NCBI RefSeq assembly: GCF_000220395.1
Contig: NW_004086326.1
Location: 1-64,000, forward strand
DNA length: 64,000 bases
Source: Ichthyophthirius multifiliis
Taxonomy: Eukaryota; Ciliophora; Oligohymenophorea; Hymenostomatida
Reading direction: 5' to 3'
Part shown: positions 13,138 through 26,226 of the stretch, in pieces
Numbering within the stretch: position 1 is the stretch's first letter
How the letters are laid out: the number at the start of each line of letters is the position of its first letter
Program-made: the position numbers and the translations under genes
Notes under the pieces: generated by a model
What the model was told of the DNA's origin: nothing
What the model saw: only the letters and a program-made list of their open reading frames with translations
Database searches by the model: none

Positions 13138-15871
13138 TCAAATATTGTAATTGTATAATTTTTGAAAATTAAAACCTTAAGCAAATTATTATAATTAAAA
13201 TAATTATTGTAATAATTATTATGATTATTTTACATCTTAAATTTACTATTAAGAACTTATTTTCGACTATTAAATATTATCTTATTTTGATATAATCTCA
13301 TTTAATTTTATTTCATTTTCTTATTTATTTGCATTAATTTCTATAGCTTTATTAGTATTTAAATCAGAATTTTAAATTTATTTACCTTATTAATTATCAG
13401 AATCATTACATTCTTTTTCATGAATTCTATTTTACTCCTAATTGTCAATAGTAGTTAATTTTATTTCATTTTTTTTAAGTTATTGCTATTTAAAATCAAA
13501 ATCAAAATTTAATTTATTTTAATTTTTCAAAATTTTTTATTAATCAGATTATTTATCTTCCTTACTATTATATTAAATATCTTAATTGTTTTCAATTTTC
13601 TATAAAGGATTTAAACTATTATAATATTGTTCATAGTTATTTTTAATTTCATAAATTTCATTAATATATACAAATTTAAAAGGCAATTATTTTTTATTAA
13701 AAATAACATTTATTAATTAATTTTCAAAAGGTCCTAACAATTCAGTTATCTTCATAAATAAAAATTATATAGACTATAATTATTATATAAATATTTAAAT
13801 ATTAATCTTACTTTTTTATTCATTAAATTATTATTTTCTTAATTAGGTTCTATAACTAAAGTCATATATGCATTTTGGTTTATTTTATCTATACAACATT
13901 ATTATTTAATGTTTTTTATGTTTTGATTATTTTTAGATTTCCCATATTATTAGAAGATTTAAAGTGATTTTAAAACTATTTGTTATATATTATCATTTTA
14001 CTAATATTATTCTATATTGTAATATAGTTTAATACAGTTAGAAAATTTAACACTTAAAAAAAATGGATGTTTAACCTTTTTTTTATTTATACATGATAAA
14101 TTTAAAATATATACTTTTTATTTAATTTTTACTTTATTTCTTATATTTGGAGCAGTAAAATAATTAATAAATCCATATATATTATTGATAATTTCTTCTT
14201 TTTCAGTTTTTTTTCTTTTTGCTAATTATTTATCGAATATCTCAGGATTAAATAATTCATAAAATGAGTTAACTTTTATATCTTATTTTATATACTAGGT
14301 TTCCCTTGCAGATTTTCTAGAATCTACAAATATTGGAGGTGATATTTTAGATTAGATTACTTTAGGATGTGGATCGTTTTGATTTTATATTAATATAGTG
14401 ATAATAATATAAAAGTTTAGTCCCTAAATAAAGAATATATTTCATTATAAGTAAAGAATATATTTATATAAATAATAATAACTAAATACATCATTATTAT
14501 ATGAAGTAGAAGAAAATTTTATACCACTAAATGTTGCTTTTCCTGTTTCAAAATTTAACGTATCACTTCCCTTTACTCCTATATCTATCATATGCATATT
14601 ATTAATGTCTCTACTACTGCTTTTAACTACAAATAGTTACGCAAAAGTATTTTTTAGTAATATTTATTAATGACTTTAAATATAATCAATATCCTTTAAT
14701 AATTAATGAATAAAAATATATAAAATCATGTATTTTTTTACATTAATTTTAACACTAATATTCGGTAAAATCCAACTTTTATGCCAATTCCATCCAATTT
14801 ATTTATCATAAATGAAATTTTTATCCATTTATACTGAAATTTCAATTTATGAATTATTTAACTAAAATAAAAAAGTAAATCAATTTATAATAATTATTTT
14901 ATTACATTATTGAAAAAAACAGTAGGTTACAAATTCCATAAAATGGTTTTTTCTTATAGATTTTATTTTATGAACATACTTTAGCAATTTTGCCATTAAA
15001 ATAAATCTATTTTCGATATATAATATAATTAACGTAAAATCATAATAAAAATAATTATTATGTATACTATTTTAATTCATAATATTAGTAAAAGAAGGTA
15101 TATTGAAATTACTGTTATTTTAAGAAATAATAATACTTCTATTATTTTTATTTTAATTTAAAATGAAATTATTGTTAAACAATAAATTTTTATTAATATT
15201 TGACTGAATTTAATTAAAAAAAAAATTATTGTTGCAAAATGAATTTTGCAATTAATATTATTAAGAAGAAGGATTTTAAATGATCAAGTTTTTTTATAAT
15301 TCTTGATTTTATATTGATTCTAAAGTATTACTTAATTAATTGCATTTTTACATTTACTTATTATATTCATTATTTGTAGAATTTATTTAAAAGTTATTTA
15401 TTGGAAACAATTATTATTCATTTTAGTTTTCTCCATTAAAACTATTAATTATTAATGTTGTTTTTTCATTCTAATTTTTTAAAGTTTCTTTATACTTGCT
15501 CATTATTAAAGGAGAATTTTAAATATTAATAATATTTCCTACTTCTTAATTTTTTTCATCATTATATTTTTCTTTTTAGTTAAGTAAAACCTTTATTTAT
15601 TTTTTTAGTAAGAAAATACTTATATTTAATATATAATTTTAAATTTATTTTTTCTTTTTATTTTAATTTTCTTTTGTTTATATTGTAAAAATTGTATAAA
15701 AATCAAAAAAAAAAAAAATCAAATAAAATATAAGCTAAAATATTTTTTGAAATATACTATATTTTAAGTTTAGGTATTATATGCTTGCTATTAAGAATTA
15801 TTTATTATACTATTCTAGTCTATTTTACCGACTTTAGGCACAAACATTTTATTTTGTCTACAAGGTTTCAT
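13138..15871 (-). CDS. Large Asn/Gln-rich protein with possible Runt/p53-like Ig-fold domain
   Basis: Exon 1 (MKPCRQNKMFVPKVGKIDQN) starts at 15871. Introns at 15591-15757, 14862-14930, 14694-14741, 14424-14489 and 13750-13811 keep one frame of about 773 residues. The N-terminal ~200 residues are Asn/Gln-rich. The middle has the order GKATFSGIKFSSTSYNND, GLNFYIIITILIQNQ, then IQSKISPPIFVDSRKSAR. This resembles the strand layout of Runt/p53/Rel-type DNA-binding domains (compare Runt: RFNDLRF, SFTLTITV, IKVTVDGPREPR). Splicing of intron 14424-14489 is needed to join those strands. A second beta-rich part (KHPFFLSVKFSNCIKL) follows, then a Gln/Lys-rich tail. A sequence-specific transcription factor is the best guess from this weak resemblance only. 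Confidence 0.6.
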
Positions 15872-18293
15872 TTTTATTTTTTTCAAATTATAATAATTAG
15901 ATTATATAAATTAATTATATCTTTTTTCCTATTTATATTTTTTTTTTAATAATTTTTTTTCTCTATATTTTTTTTTTTCAATTATAATTTATTTTTTTAA
16001 TTTTTCTATTTTTATTTCGAATAAGTTACTTATAGCCTTTTCTAAATATATTTATTTAATAAAAAAAGTTTATATTATTAAGATATTATATATTTTAAAA
16101 ATCCTATTAAATTAATTTTAGTTAAAATTATAAATTAAAAGGTCATAAGTAATATTAAATAGAAAAAAAAGTTTAAAAATTATAAAAAATCATATTAAAA
16201 ATAATAATTTAAAGAAAAAAATTATATAAATAATTTTTTATTTTGTTATGTTATGTTATAATATATAAAATATATGGGAATATGACTTAAACAATCTATA
16301 GAAAAATAAATTATTTTATATTATAAATTAAAATAATAAAATTATATTTAATATTAAAAATAAATAAAATATACATATATTTATAATTAAACTTTTTCTT
16401 CTTGTATATATTTTTTAGAATGCATAATTTGATTTTTTATATTTGTTTTCATAATTAATATATAAATATAATAATTAAATTTTTACTACAGTAAGAATAA
16501 ATAGAAAATACATAAAAAATATTTAAGAAATTATAATTAAAATATATATGGAAATAGAATTTGGAGATATGGCAAAGCATAGGTATGTAAAAATATGTTA
16601 AAAAATTAGAATGGAGAAATAAGGAGATTAAAATTTCGACAAAATTATATTTAAAAAAATTGCAATGTATAAAATTATTTAATATAAATTAAAAATTCTG
16701 TTTTTTATTCTTAGTATATATAATAAATTTATATATGTTTTATTATTTATTAAATTAATTATAAAATTTAAAAAGAGTTTTTATTTTTATTTATAAAATA
16801 ATATATTTAATTTATAATCAATTATTTTCTTATATTTAAATTAAAAATAATTAATAATTAATGAATAATAAATATTTAGTTATATTTTTTATAAATAAAA
16901 GTTATATTTATATTTTAAAACATAATTTTTTTTTCTTCATTCTTCATGTTTGTTTAATTATATAAATTGAAAATAAATATTAAATAAAATGATAAATAAT
17001 ATTTTAAATTAATTTCTTTATTTATTATTTAATATTTTTAATCTATCTTTCATTATTATTTTAACACCATTTTTTTAACAAATAATAAAATCAAAATACT
17101 CATAATTAAATTGAATATTTTTTATTATTAATTTTCTTCAATAAATCAATTTTTCATATTTTTTTTAGAATTTTTTCATTAATTTTTATAAAAACTCAAT
17201 AAACATAAAAAAGAGAGAGAAAATGGTAAAAAGGATTTTATTTTTTTATTGAGATTTTAAAAATTTAATATATTTTTATATATATAATATTAGATATTTT
17301 TGTTAAGCATTTTAATTATTAAATTTAGTTTATTTACATGATAAAAAAATTTAAAAGAAATATATTAAAATAAGTAATGGTTTAAATAATGTATATAATC
17401 AATATGTAATTTCAAATTTTAATAAAAATATATCTTTTAAATGATTAAATCATTAAATTCATTAATTATATACTATTTAATTATTTTTATAATATTATAT
17501 TTATTATTTTCCCTTTATAATAAACTAACATTTATTATAAAAACATATATAATTTATTAAATTGTTATGATATAATTTTCTCAAAATATTTAATCACTTA
17601 TTAATTAAATTAATATGTTATAATTTAAAAATCTTTATTACTAAATTATTTTATTTTAAAAAATCTTTTTAAAGATTATATATATTTAACTAAATAACTA
17701 ATGAAAATAAATTACTATTATTTTTCAAAAGATATTCTAAATGTGGTTTGATGAAAACTTTTTTTTATTTAAGTATTTTACTTAATAATTTTAATGAAAA
17801 AATTGTCAAGGTTTTTTATCCTTAAAAAATATATAGGGGTATTCATTTATTATATCAGAATAATAAAAGTTATTTTTATTATAAAATGGATTATTTTTAA
17901 ATAATATTTATAAAAGAAATGATTTAAAATTTAAAAAATTGCATTAAATCATTAAAATTAAATATATTTTATAACAATAGTATAAATAAAATCTCAAATT
18001 ATTAAATAATAGTTTTTAAAATAATTTTATTTAAGTAATAAAATTTAGGCAATTCACGAAAATTTCGACTCAAAAAATATTGATTTTTTTTTCTTTTTTT
18101 AATATCAAAATGAAAAACCTAGTTTCTCATTTTTCGTTATAATTTATCAAAACATAAAATTCTAAATCATATTTTATAGCCTAAAAGTATTTAAACCTCC
18201 AAAAACTTTTAAATTTATTTTTAAAGATTTATATTTTTTATTTTAATAATTAATTTATGTATCTATTATTTTAATTTATAATAAAAATAATAT

Positions 18294-18355
18294 TGGCGTG
18301 GCGTGGCGTTAGCATTAGCTTTAGCTTAAGCTTTAGGACTGGAATTAGGTTAAAG
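18294..18355 (+). repeat. GGCGT and TTAGC(A/T) short tandem repeats
   Basis: Three GGCGT units are followed by a run of TTAGCA/TTTAGC-type hexamers and then GGACTGGAATTAGGTTAAAG. This is one of the few G-rich segments in the window and lies far from any gene. It is not the ciliate telomere repeat TTGGGG. Confidence 0.7.
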
Positions 18356-19453
18356 TTAGTGTTATATATTCGGAATTTTTTATAAATTTTTAACAGAAAA
18401 TAAAAATATTAAAGATTTGATTGTGTGAACTAGGCCGTAATCAACACAAGGCTTCACATGCTTAAGTTGATCAATTAACATTAAATAATAATAAAAAAAA
18501 AAATCGAATTTAAAAAAATATTAAGTTATTATTATTTATAACATAAAAAAATTAAATAAATAACATTTTAAATTTATAGAATATTAAATATTAGATGCTC
18601 ATATTATTTTTTTATTTTTTAAAAAACTAAATCAAAAAAAAAAACAGACTATTATCCATTTTTTTTCATATTTTTTTTGTTAATTAAGTTTTTAAAAAAA
18701 AATACATTAAAAATATTAAATAAAACTAATGTAAAATTTTTGTAAAAGTAATTTTATAATTATTTAAAATTTATATTTTAATAAAAAATCTCTGTTTCAA
18801 ATGAAAAACAATAAACAATATATCATATCCTAAATTTAATAGAAATTACTTGCATTAATAATTTTTAAAAAATATTTAAAAACAAAAAAAGTTTTAGTTT
18901 TAATCTTTGTAAATTTATATTTATAATATATATAAATTACGCATATAAAATAAATATTTAAGTTTTTTAATTTTACTTTATATTATTATAAAAAAAATAT
19001 ATTATAAAAAGTATAAAATTATATTAAAAATATATATATCTTGATAAAATATATTTTAAATTTTTATCTATATTTTATTAGAAATTAATATAAACTTTGT
19101 TAAAATATTTTTTTTATTTATTAAAAGAAATCAATAAATAAAGTTAAAAATTTTTTATATAGTTTATTTTTATAATAAACTATTAAAATAAATTTAAATG
19201 AAAATTAAATTAAAGAAAAAAAAATTATTAAGATATAAATATATCATTCTTAATTTTTAATATATTAAAAAAAATTATTAATTGTAAAAACTAAAAATAA
19301 AAAAAAATTATTAAATAAAAATAAAGAAAATAAAAAAATTAATATAAGAATAAAAAAAAAATAAAAATAAAAATAAAATTAAAATTAAAAATAAAAATAA
19401 AAATAAATAAATAAATAAAAAATAAATATATATTAATATGTATTATACATATG

Positions 19454-19458
<5 letters not shown>

Positions 19459-19490
<32 letters not shown>
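19459..19490. repeat. (TA)n microsatellite
   Basis: A TA dinucleotide tract about 230 bases past the 3' end of the transposase gene. Confidence 0.9.
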
Positions 19491-19504
<14 letters not shown>

Positions 19505-19719
19505 ATATACATATATTGTTATTTACCTTATTTCTTCTGTAATTTTTTTTTTTTATTTTATTTCTAATTTATAATAAAATTATTTTTTAAGTATAATTTT
19601 TGTTTTTTTTTTGTATAATTATGAAATCATTTTTTTTTATAATATTTTTAATTGAATTTTTATTTTTTAAATTCATTTTTTTTTTAAATATATTATTTTG
19701 TTTTTTTGTTTTTTAATTT

Positions 19720-21015
19720 TCATTATATTTATTCTTTTTTAAGACTAAGCTCGAGATATTTAATAGTATGGCAAAAATATTTCCATAAATGTTTTTATTT
19801 AATTTTTTTAAAAGATAAATAATTATTTTTTAATAGTTGTTTTTCATTTATTATATAATTTTTAAATAAATCTTTTTTTAATTCACTCTAAACAAGTTCT
19901 ATCATAAATAATTAAGCACTATATCTAGGAAGCATTATTATATTAAGCGTATTTTAAATAATTTTCTTTAAAGCTTTTGATTTGTGAACCTAATCTTAAT
20001 CCAGAACATAAATTATATCTTCTTCATCATATTTTTAATGTAAAAATTAATAAATATCATATAAATAATAAGCAATATGTTACCATTTAAATCCTCCTAA
20101 ACAATAAAGTAAGGTATAATTTCTTTGTATGAACTTCCAGAAATTAGTGAATAGTTTTTTGATTTGCTTTACTGTTTGATAATTAAAGGTTCACCTTTTT
20201 TATTCCAACCATACTTTTAAAAATTTTAAATATTATTAGATGTCTAATCCAAGTAAAAAATTTATTTTTTCTAAAGCAAAAGTTCTATTAATTTTTACAA
20301 AAAATGATATCTTTCATTTATAATTTCACTTGTATTTTTTTATTTTTTTTATTTTTGTGATATATTATAAGAATATTTTAATTTTTTTTTAATATGATTT
20401 GTTAAGTTTTTGATGCTTATAAAATCCTCTTTACACTTAAACTGTTATGAAATTTCCAACCTTAAGTTTTTCAAAGGTTTAAATTTATTTAGATTATCGG
20501 AAAAATATTTTTCAATATACTAAGACATTTCTTAAGTTATTTTAGAAGGTGTTCCTCTTTTGTATTTAAGAAATTAATCTTAATTTAGCATTCTTGTTTA
20601 GGCAAATTAAATATCTTTATTTTTCAAACCTAGTTTGTACTTTATATATCCTTTATTCAGTTTTTAGCTTAATAATTCAGAAGCTTTTTATATTTTTTAG
20701 AATTTAAGTAAATTATTTATTAATTTTTTAGTTAATTAAGGTTTTTATTATTTAGTTTTTTAAGATTTAAAGTCATTTTTAATTTTTTTTGAGAGCTTCA
20801 AAGTAATTTTCCAGAAAAATATTTTATTCATGAATTTCAGAAAAAAATTCAAATCTTATGAAAGCATCAGTATCTTTACTAAGAGAGAGTTTTTTCTCAT
20901 TATATTCCATTTTAGAATCAATTATTTCGGAAACTCTTTGTGGTAAAGAAACTATTTCTTTGTTTGTTTAATTTTAATTTTTTTTATCATTAGTTTTATT
21001 ATTTAATTTTGACAT
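19720..21015 (-). mobile_element. Tc1/mariner (IS630)-type transposase gene, two frame changes
   Basis: From ATG 21015 (MSKLNNKTNDKKNQNQTNKE) to TGA 19720. A helix-turn-helix-like region (NKGYIKYKLGLKNKDIQFAQ) and a linker, KRGTPSKITQEMSQYIEKYF, precede the catalytic core. The DDE residues are visible: D in FYLDQTS before GWNKKGEP, D in IIYVLDQDQVHKSKAL, and E in LPRYSAQLFMIELVQSELKK. These match the Tc1/mariner landmarks vDEs..GW..kG, lDN..H and lPpYSP.lNpIE. The frame shifts by one base near an A run at about 20780 and again at about 20120, between the first and second Asp. About 430 codons is a plausible full length. No clear terminal inverted repeats were found, so it may be a decayed or host-retained copy. 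Only the gene, not element ends, is given. Confidence 0.75.
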
Positions 21016-21500
21016 TTTATAGTAAAAATATTATTAAAATTTGTATGTAATTTTTAATAAAAATGTTTTCTTTCTAAAATAATAAATTGTAAATAAATAA
21101 TAAAATTTTTTATGAAATAATATTGAATTAAATTACATGAAAAAATAAAATGTTATTATTATTTCAAATATATAATTTATTTTTTAATAATTATTTTAAT
21201 TTTCTGGGAAAATATGCAATTTCCAAGAAATAATAAAATTAAAAGATTATGATTGGTTAAAGGTTAAAATATAAAAAAATAAGAAAAACATATATTTTTT
21301 TATTTTCAATAAAAATATCACTCATTAGATAATAAATTAATTTTAATTAAATTTATTTTATTCCATAACTAATAAATTATAAAGAAAATAAAATATTTAT
21401 TAAATTAACTATATATTAATATAAAAAAATTATAAATGTAGAAGATAAATAATACAGACTTATAAAACTATTGAGAAACTATGATAACTGTTATTATAAA
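21016..21500. other. Spacer upstream of transposase
   Basis: Divergent promoters could lie here. An imperfect palindrome, TTTCTGGGAAA..TTTCCAAGAAA, sits near 21200-21230 and could be a protein-binding site or part of a degraded transposon end. Confidence 0.45.
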
Positions 21501-22008
21501 ATGACAGAACTTGGCTACATTTTACCTCCTTTAAAAATTTATAAAAAAGTATTTTCCATAAAAAATTTAATATAAATGTCTAATGCATAGTTAACTTGTC
21601 CTGTAAAATCAAAAATTGATGGTTATGTTTAAATATATATAATTAGAAAAAATAAGATATATTATCTGAAATTTCAAATTATTGTAATAATTAATAGGTT
21701 ATAAATTTTAATATATTTAATTTACCTCCTAAAGAATGGTTATTACTTTTACTTTAAAGCTTGGATCCAAAACACATTTACTTTACTACTATTTCAACAT
21801 AAAAATAAGAAAAGATTATTGAAGGAGTGACTGAAGTTTCTGAAGCGTAAAAATAAAATTTTTAAAGAAAAGAATATAAATATAATATATTAATACTAAA
21901 TAATTTTATAAAAAAATAAATAAAAGGTTTTTGAAAGTATTGATTGAAAAACCTCCTTATGTTGACAAAATTAACAATTCTATTAGAAAATCTAAAGATT
22001 AAAAATGA
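21501..22008 (+). CDS. Hypothetical protein; in-frame TGA followed by open coiled-coil frame
   Basis: MTELGYILPPLKIYKKVFSI starts at 21501. Introns at 21627-21697 and 21847-21926 join MSNAQLTCPVKSKIDGY to VINFNIFNLPPKEWLLLLL and then to EVSEAFLKVLIEKPPYVDKI. The TGA at 22006 is in frame, yet the same frame stays open afterwards and reads like protein (NEELQRIQRKIERKNQFNEI) for at least 45 codons. Either the TGA is a base error, or it is the true end and the rest is chance. I recognise no family. The folded part (residues about 30-110) has a hydrophobic helix and the lysine-rich end a coiled coil. Confidence 0.55.
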
Positions 22009-22767
22009 AACGAAGAATTATAAAGGATTCAAAGGAAAATTGAAAGAAAAAATCAATTTAATGAAATATTAAAGTAATACTAAATTTAACAAGAGGGTAA
22101 ATTAATAGACTATTAAAATGAATTAAAAAAATAAAAAAATGAATAAAATTAAAAAAAAAAAAAAAAAATTTATTTGAAATAATTATAAAGAAAAATTAAA
22201 GTTAAAAATATTAATACATATAAAATAAATAAAAAAAAAAATTATTTTATTTTATTTTACTTTATTTAATTTATAAATAATAAAAATCTTAAAAAAATAA
22301 AAAAAAAAATAATGATTGATAAAACACTGTTTCTTTTTAAAAAAATAATAAGAGTTGCTTTTTTTAATAATACTTTATTATTTTTATACTATTAAATCTA
22401 TCAAAAAAAATTAATTTTATTTTTAATATAAAGATTTATAAACTTTTAATAAATATTTATATATATATATATTAAATTATATTAAATTAAATTAAATTAA
22501 ATTAATATTTATTTAATTTAGATACAATATTTTATAAATAAATATTTATTTTATTATCGATACACAGATAACATAACTATTGTAAAACATTTAATGTAAT
22601 TTATATTTATTTTTTAGTCTTATTATTTAATATTAATTTCATTTTTTTTTAATTTACATATTTTATTATATTTTTTAATATCTTTTTTTAATAAATATTT
22701 TAATTTTTTTTATTATATTATATAAAATTTGTAAGATTTATTTATAAAAAATATTAATTATTTATTA
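22009..22767. other. Spacer, first part possibly coding
   Basis: The first ~140 bases continue the coiled-coil-like frame of the upstream gene beyond its TGA. After that there is only AT-rich spacer, with a (TTAAA)n-like repeat near 22471-22504. Confidence 0.45.
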
Positions 22768-25700
22768 ATGAATTAAATAGAATAATTAAAACAATTAATA
22801 TACTATACATCTAATGCAAAAAGTTCTGATTAATAAAAAATCTCTGAAATTGAATTATAATCAATAATGCAAAATGATCCTTTCTTTATTAAAAACATAC
22901 TTTCCATAATTAATTGTGATTAAAATTAAAGTAAAATATAAATAAAAAAAACTATAATTTTAATTTTTATAAAAAAGTTTTATTAAAAGAATCTGCTGCC
23001 ACATTTTTAAATACATATTTGAGAATAAACTTATTAAGAATCGAAAACAAATAATTTGATTAAATACAGAACTGGGTTATATTATTAATGGACTCTTTAA
23101 CAAAAAAAAATCTTTCTTTAAAAGTAAAATTTTAAATTTCTTATAGCCTTACCTAGATTATAGAATCTATTGAAAACTATAATCATTAAAGCACCTTAAG
23201 GAATGAAATTTTTCAATAAATATTAAATTGGATCTAATAAGAAGAACATTAATTTATAGAATCATGTTTAGCATGCTTATAAGTATTTTTAATAAAGGAT
23301 AAAAATGCATTTTTTTTATCTAACATATATGATAAATTCATAATAAATTATTATTAAATTCATAACAAACTAATAAAATTAATAAAACCAGAAAATAAAA
23401 ATGAAATGTAAAAAATATATATTTACTCTTATAAAAAAATATATTTACAATTAAAAACAGTATTTAACTTATAGATATATGGATAGAATCTCTACTGAAA
23501 ATTCTTAAATAATTTTGCAAAAAAAAGATATTTTAAACTATTGAAACAATAATAGATGACAAAATATTTATTTAAACATTAATAAATATAATATTTATAA
23601 ATAAGATATTCGAAACAGGGGAAAAAATAATAATAAAAGAAGAATAAATATTAGAAAATTCAAAATAAATAGCAATGAAAATTGTTAGTTTATTAATAAA
23701 TTTTATTTTTGAGAATCGCACGAAAATTTCTTTTAAAAAAAGTGCATTTTTACCTTTTTTATAACTAAAAATAATACCTTCTATATATTATGAATTACTT
23801 GAAGAAAACGCTAGAAACCAATAATAAAATATATATAATTTGGGATAAAATTTGCCGAAGAATTTATTCACAGAAATGCTTCTCATGCTTTCTAATTGTG
23901 CTTAATAAGATGAGTTTTATGATTTTTACAGCTAAAATTTAAAGAATTGTTTGTTATATATAATATACCCATCTTCTTTTACTACTTAAGAAGAATTAGA
24001 ATTATCCCCAAGTGAATTTGTAAATTTTTAGGTCGATTGTTATAATAGATAAACCAGCTATTCCGCTAAAACTGGCGCTTTAAAGTTTTTAGAGAGTCTT
24101 TTGGATTTTATAGATGGAAGTGTATCTTGTGTAGTAAATACTTGTTTAGAAATATGTGAAAGAGTTTGTGAAAATAATAATAAGTAATAATAATAAATTA
24201 GTAATTTCGAAGAAATTTAAATCGAAACATCAATGCTTATTTTAGCAAATATTTCTTATGTAGTTTCTGAAAGGGAAGATTTAATATAAAAAATAGAAAT
24301 TTTTATAGAAAAAAATGGTTGGATTTTCAAAAAAGTTGGTATCCTTTCAAAATGCAGAATTGCTGCTTTTTTTGAAAATTATTCAAGTTTTATTTTTTGG
24401 GATTCTTTTATTATTTATTAATAATGCGTTGATTTAATATTTTAGTTCCTTTTTCCTTTACAAGTTCAACCTCCTGCTTTATTCTTTGCTGCTGTTTAAG
24501 CTTTAGAAGGAATGTACAAATAAGAAGGTGAAAGAATGAAAAAAATGATTATTTTTGGACTTGAAAAATTAATTTAATGCACACTTTTTGGTGTTTAGTC
24601 AGTAGAGGTTTATGATTTAATTCAGAATATTATTTTGTATAATTTTTTTTTATATATATTTTGGTTTTTATTAAATAAAAAAAAGATAGTATTCAGATGA
24701 ATTAAAATAAAATTCTTAAGAATTTACAAATATAATTTTTGAAGGAATTTTATAAAGTCTCAACCAAAAATTAAGTGAGAATTCTAATTAAAATGATTAA
24801 AATTAAATATATATAGACAAAGTAAAAAAAATTAAAAAAATTTATTAAATAAAATACTAAAAATATTAGTTATTAAATATAATTAATTCAACTTGTTCTA
24901 AAAAAGAACTTTTTTAATCACAAGAAAATGAGATAATATAAAAGTTATAAATTCCTATTTAAAGTCTTCTTCAAAATTAAAAAAATTAAAATTTAGAATT
25001 AGATGATATAATATAATCAATTATTTAATAAATATTTAAAAACTCATAATAATCTTATACTATCTCAATAATAACTTAACTACTTATATATATTCCAGAG
25101 ACCTTTAAAAGAAATTAATACACATTTGGAAACATGTTTAAAACATTAAATTACGCATTGATACGCTGTATAGATTAAATAAAAAGCAATTTAAATATTT
25201 TAGAAAGTATAATACAAATGGCAATTTTGAACATAACAATACCAATCTCAGGAGATATTTATCTAACAGAGTCAGATAGAGCTTAAGGAGCTCTTTTACT
25301 TCATTTAATTATACAAAATTATAGTGATCTATTGAATACAGAATAATGGGATTTTATAATAAGCAAATGTGTGGAATAATTGTCTTAAAAAAAAATAAAA
25401 AATGCCTTCTTTGCAAATAGAATTATAGGAATTATATTATTGGGTCTTTCAACTGATAAAGGATTTATATAAGTTTAAAATGTTTTGAAAAAATTGGAGA
25501 AATTAGAATTTTTATTTACATTTTTGTGTGAAAATTATAATTCATTTGTAAATAACTATGATAGGAAAATATATATTTTGACAATTAGTTAAATAATTGT
25601 ACATGATGTTAATCTTATGGATGAGCTTATTAAAAAATATTATGAAAAAATACTAATTTTATGTGTTAATTTTTTAGAAATTTAAGCTTTGGAAGAAACA

Positions 25701-26111
25701 AAAAAAATAAATAATTAAAAAAAAGAGCAAAGTGATGATAATGTTGGTGAAGTTGACGATTTAAATGAAAGTGAAGATGAATAAGAAGAAGATGAATATT
25801 TATAATAAGATTTATAAGAAGATTTACTTACTCTAAAATATTATAAGAATCCTTTTGAAAATATCGATGAGTTTATTTTCTTTTAGAAAAGAGTTATGTA
25901 AATTAAAGATGTTGGATTTATTAATTTTAAAGGATTAATTGAAAATTTAGGTGAAATTAATTATAAAAGGTTAGAATAAATTATGTAAATATAAAGAGTT
26001 TAGGGTTAAGTAGTAAATTAGTAAAATTAAATTATTACAACTTCTGTTCCTAGAAAAGTTTTCAAAGTTAAGAGAAAATAAACAAATATATAATAATTTT
26101 AATATTAATGA
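22768..26111 (+). CDS. Importin-beta-like karyopherin (HEAT-repeat nuclear transport receptor)
   Basis: MNQIEQLKQLIYYTSNAKSS begins at 22768 and TGA is at 26109. Introns read cleanly at 22931-22977, 23408-23460 and 24636-24685, with probably one at about 23124-23159 and one near 24820-24910. The N-terminus LLKESAATFLNTYLRIN and the regularly spaced helical pairs through about 950 residues fit an importin-beta superfamily solenoid. The acidic insert near the C-terminus (ESEDEQEEDEYLQ), before a basic tail (KVFKVKRKQ), is like importin 7/8. Such proteins carry cargo through nuclear pores under Ran-GTP control. Exactly which karyopherin it is cannot be decided here; importin-7/8 or a CAS-type relative are the options. 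Confidence 0.65.
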
Positions 26112-26226
26112 AAAAAAAAAAAAAAAAAAATTATAATGAATATATAAGTGATAAGAATATAAAAAAATATTTAAAGAAAAAAATAATATATAAAATATAT
26201 AATTATATTGATATAAACTTTTATAA

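Larger units (their letters stand above)
15872..19719. other. Long gene-poor region
   Basis: About 3.8 kb without a convincing gene. It includes a possible micro-ORF at about 16548, a GC-richer island at 18290-18480, A/T-rich simple repeats at 19260-19440 and a (TA)n tract at about 19459-19490. The remainder is nearly pure A+T with no frame matching a known protein. Confidence 0.55.

Noticed and set aside
23124-23146. 23-nt GT..TAG intron in the importin-like gene
   Set aside because: Splicing at this acceptor brings in a TGA; the later acceptor at about 23159 or no splicing keeps the frame.
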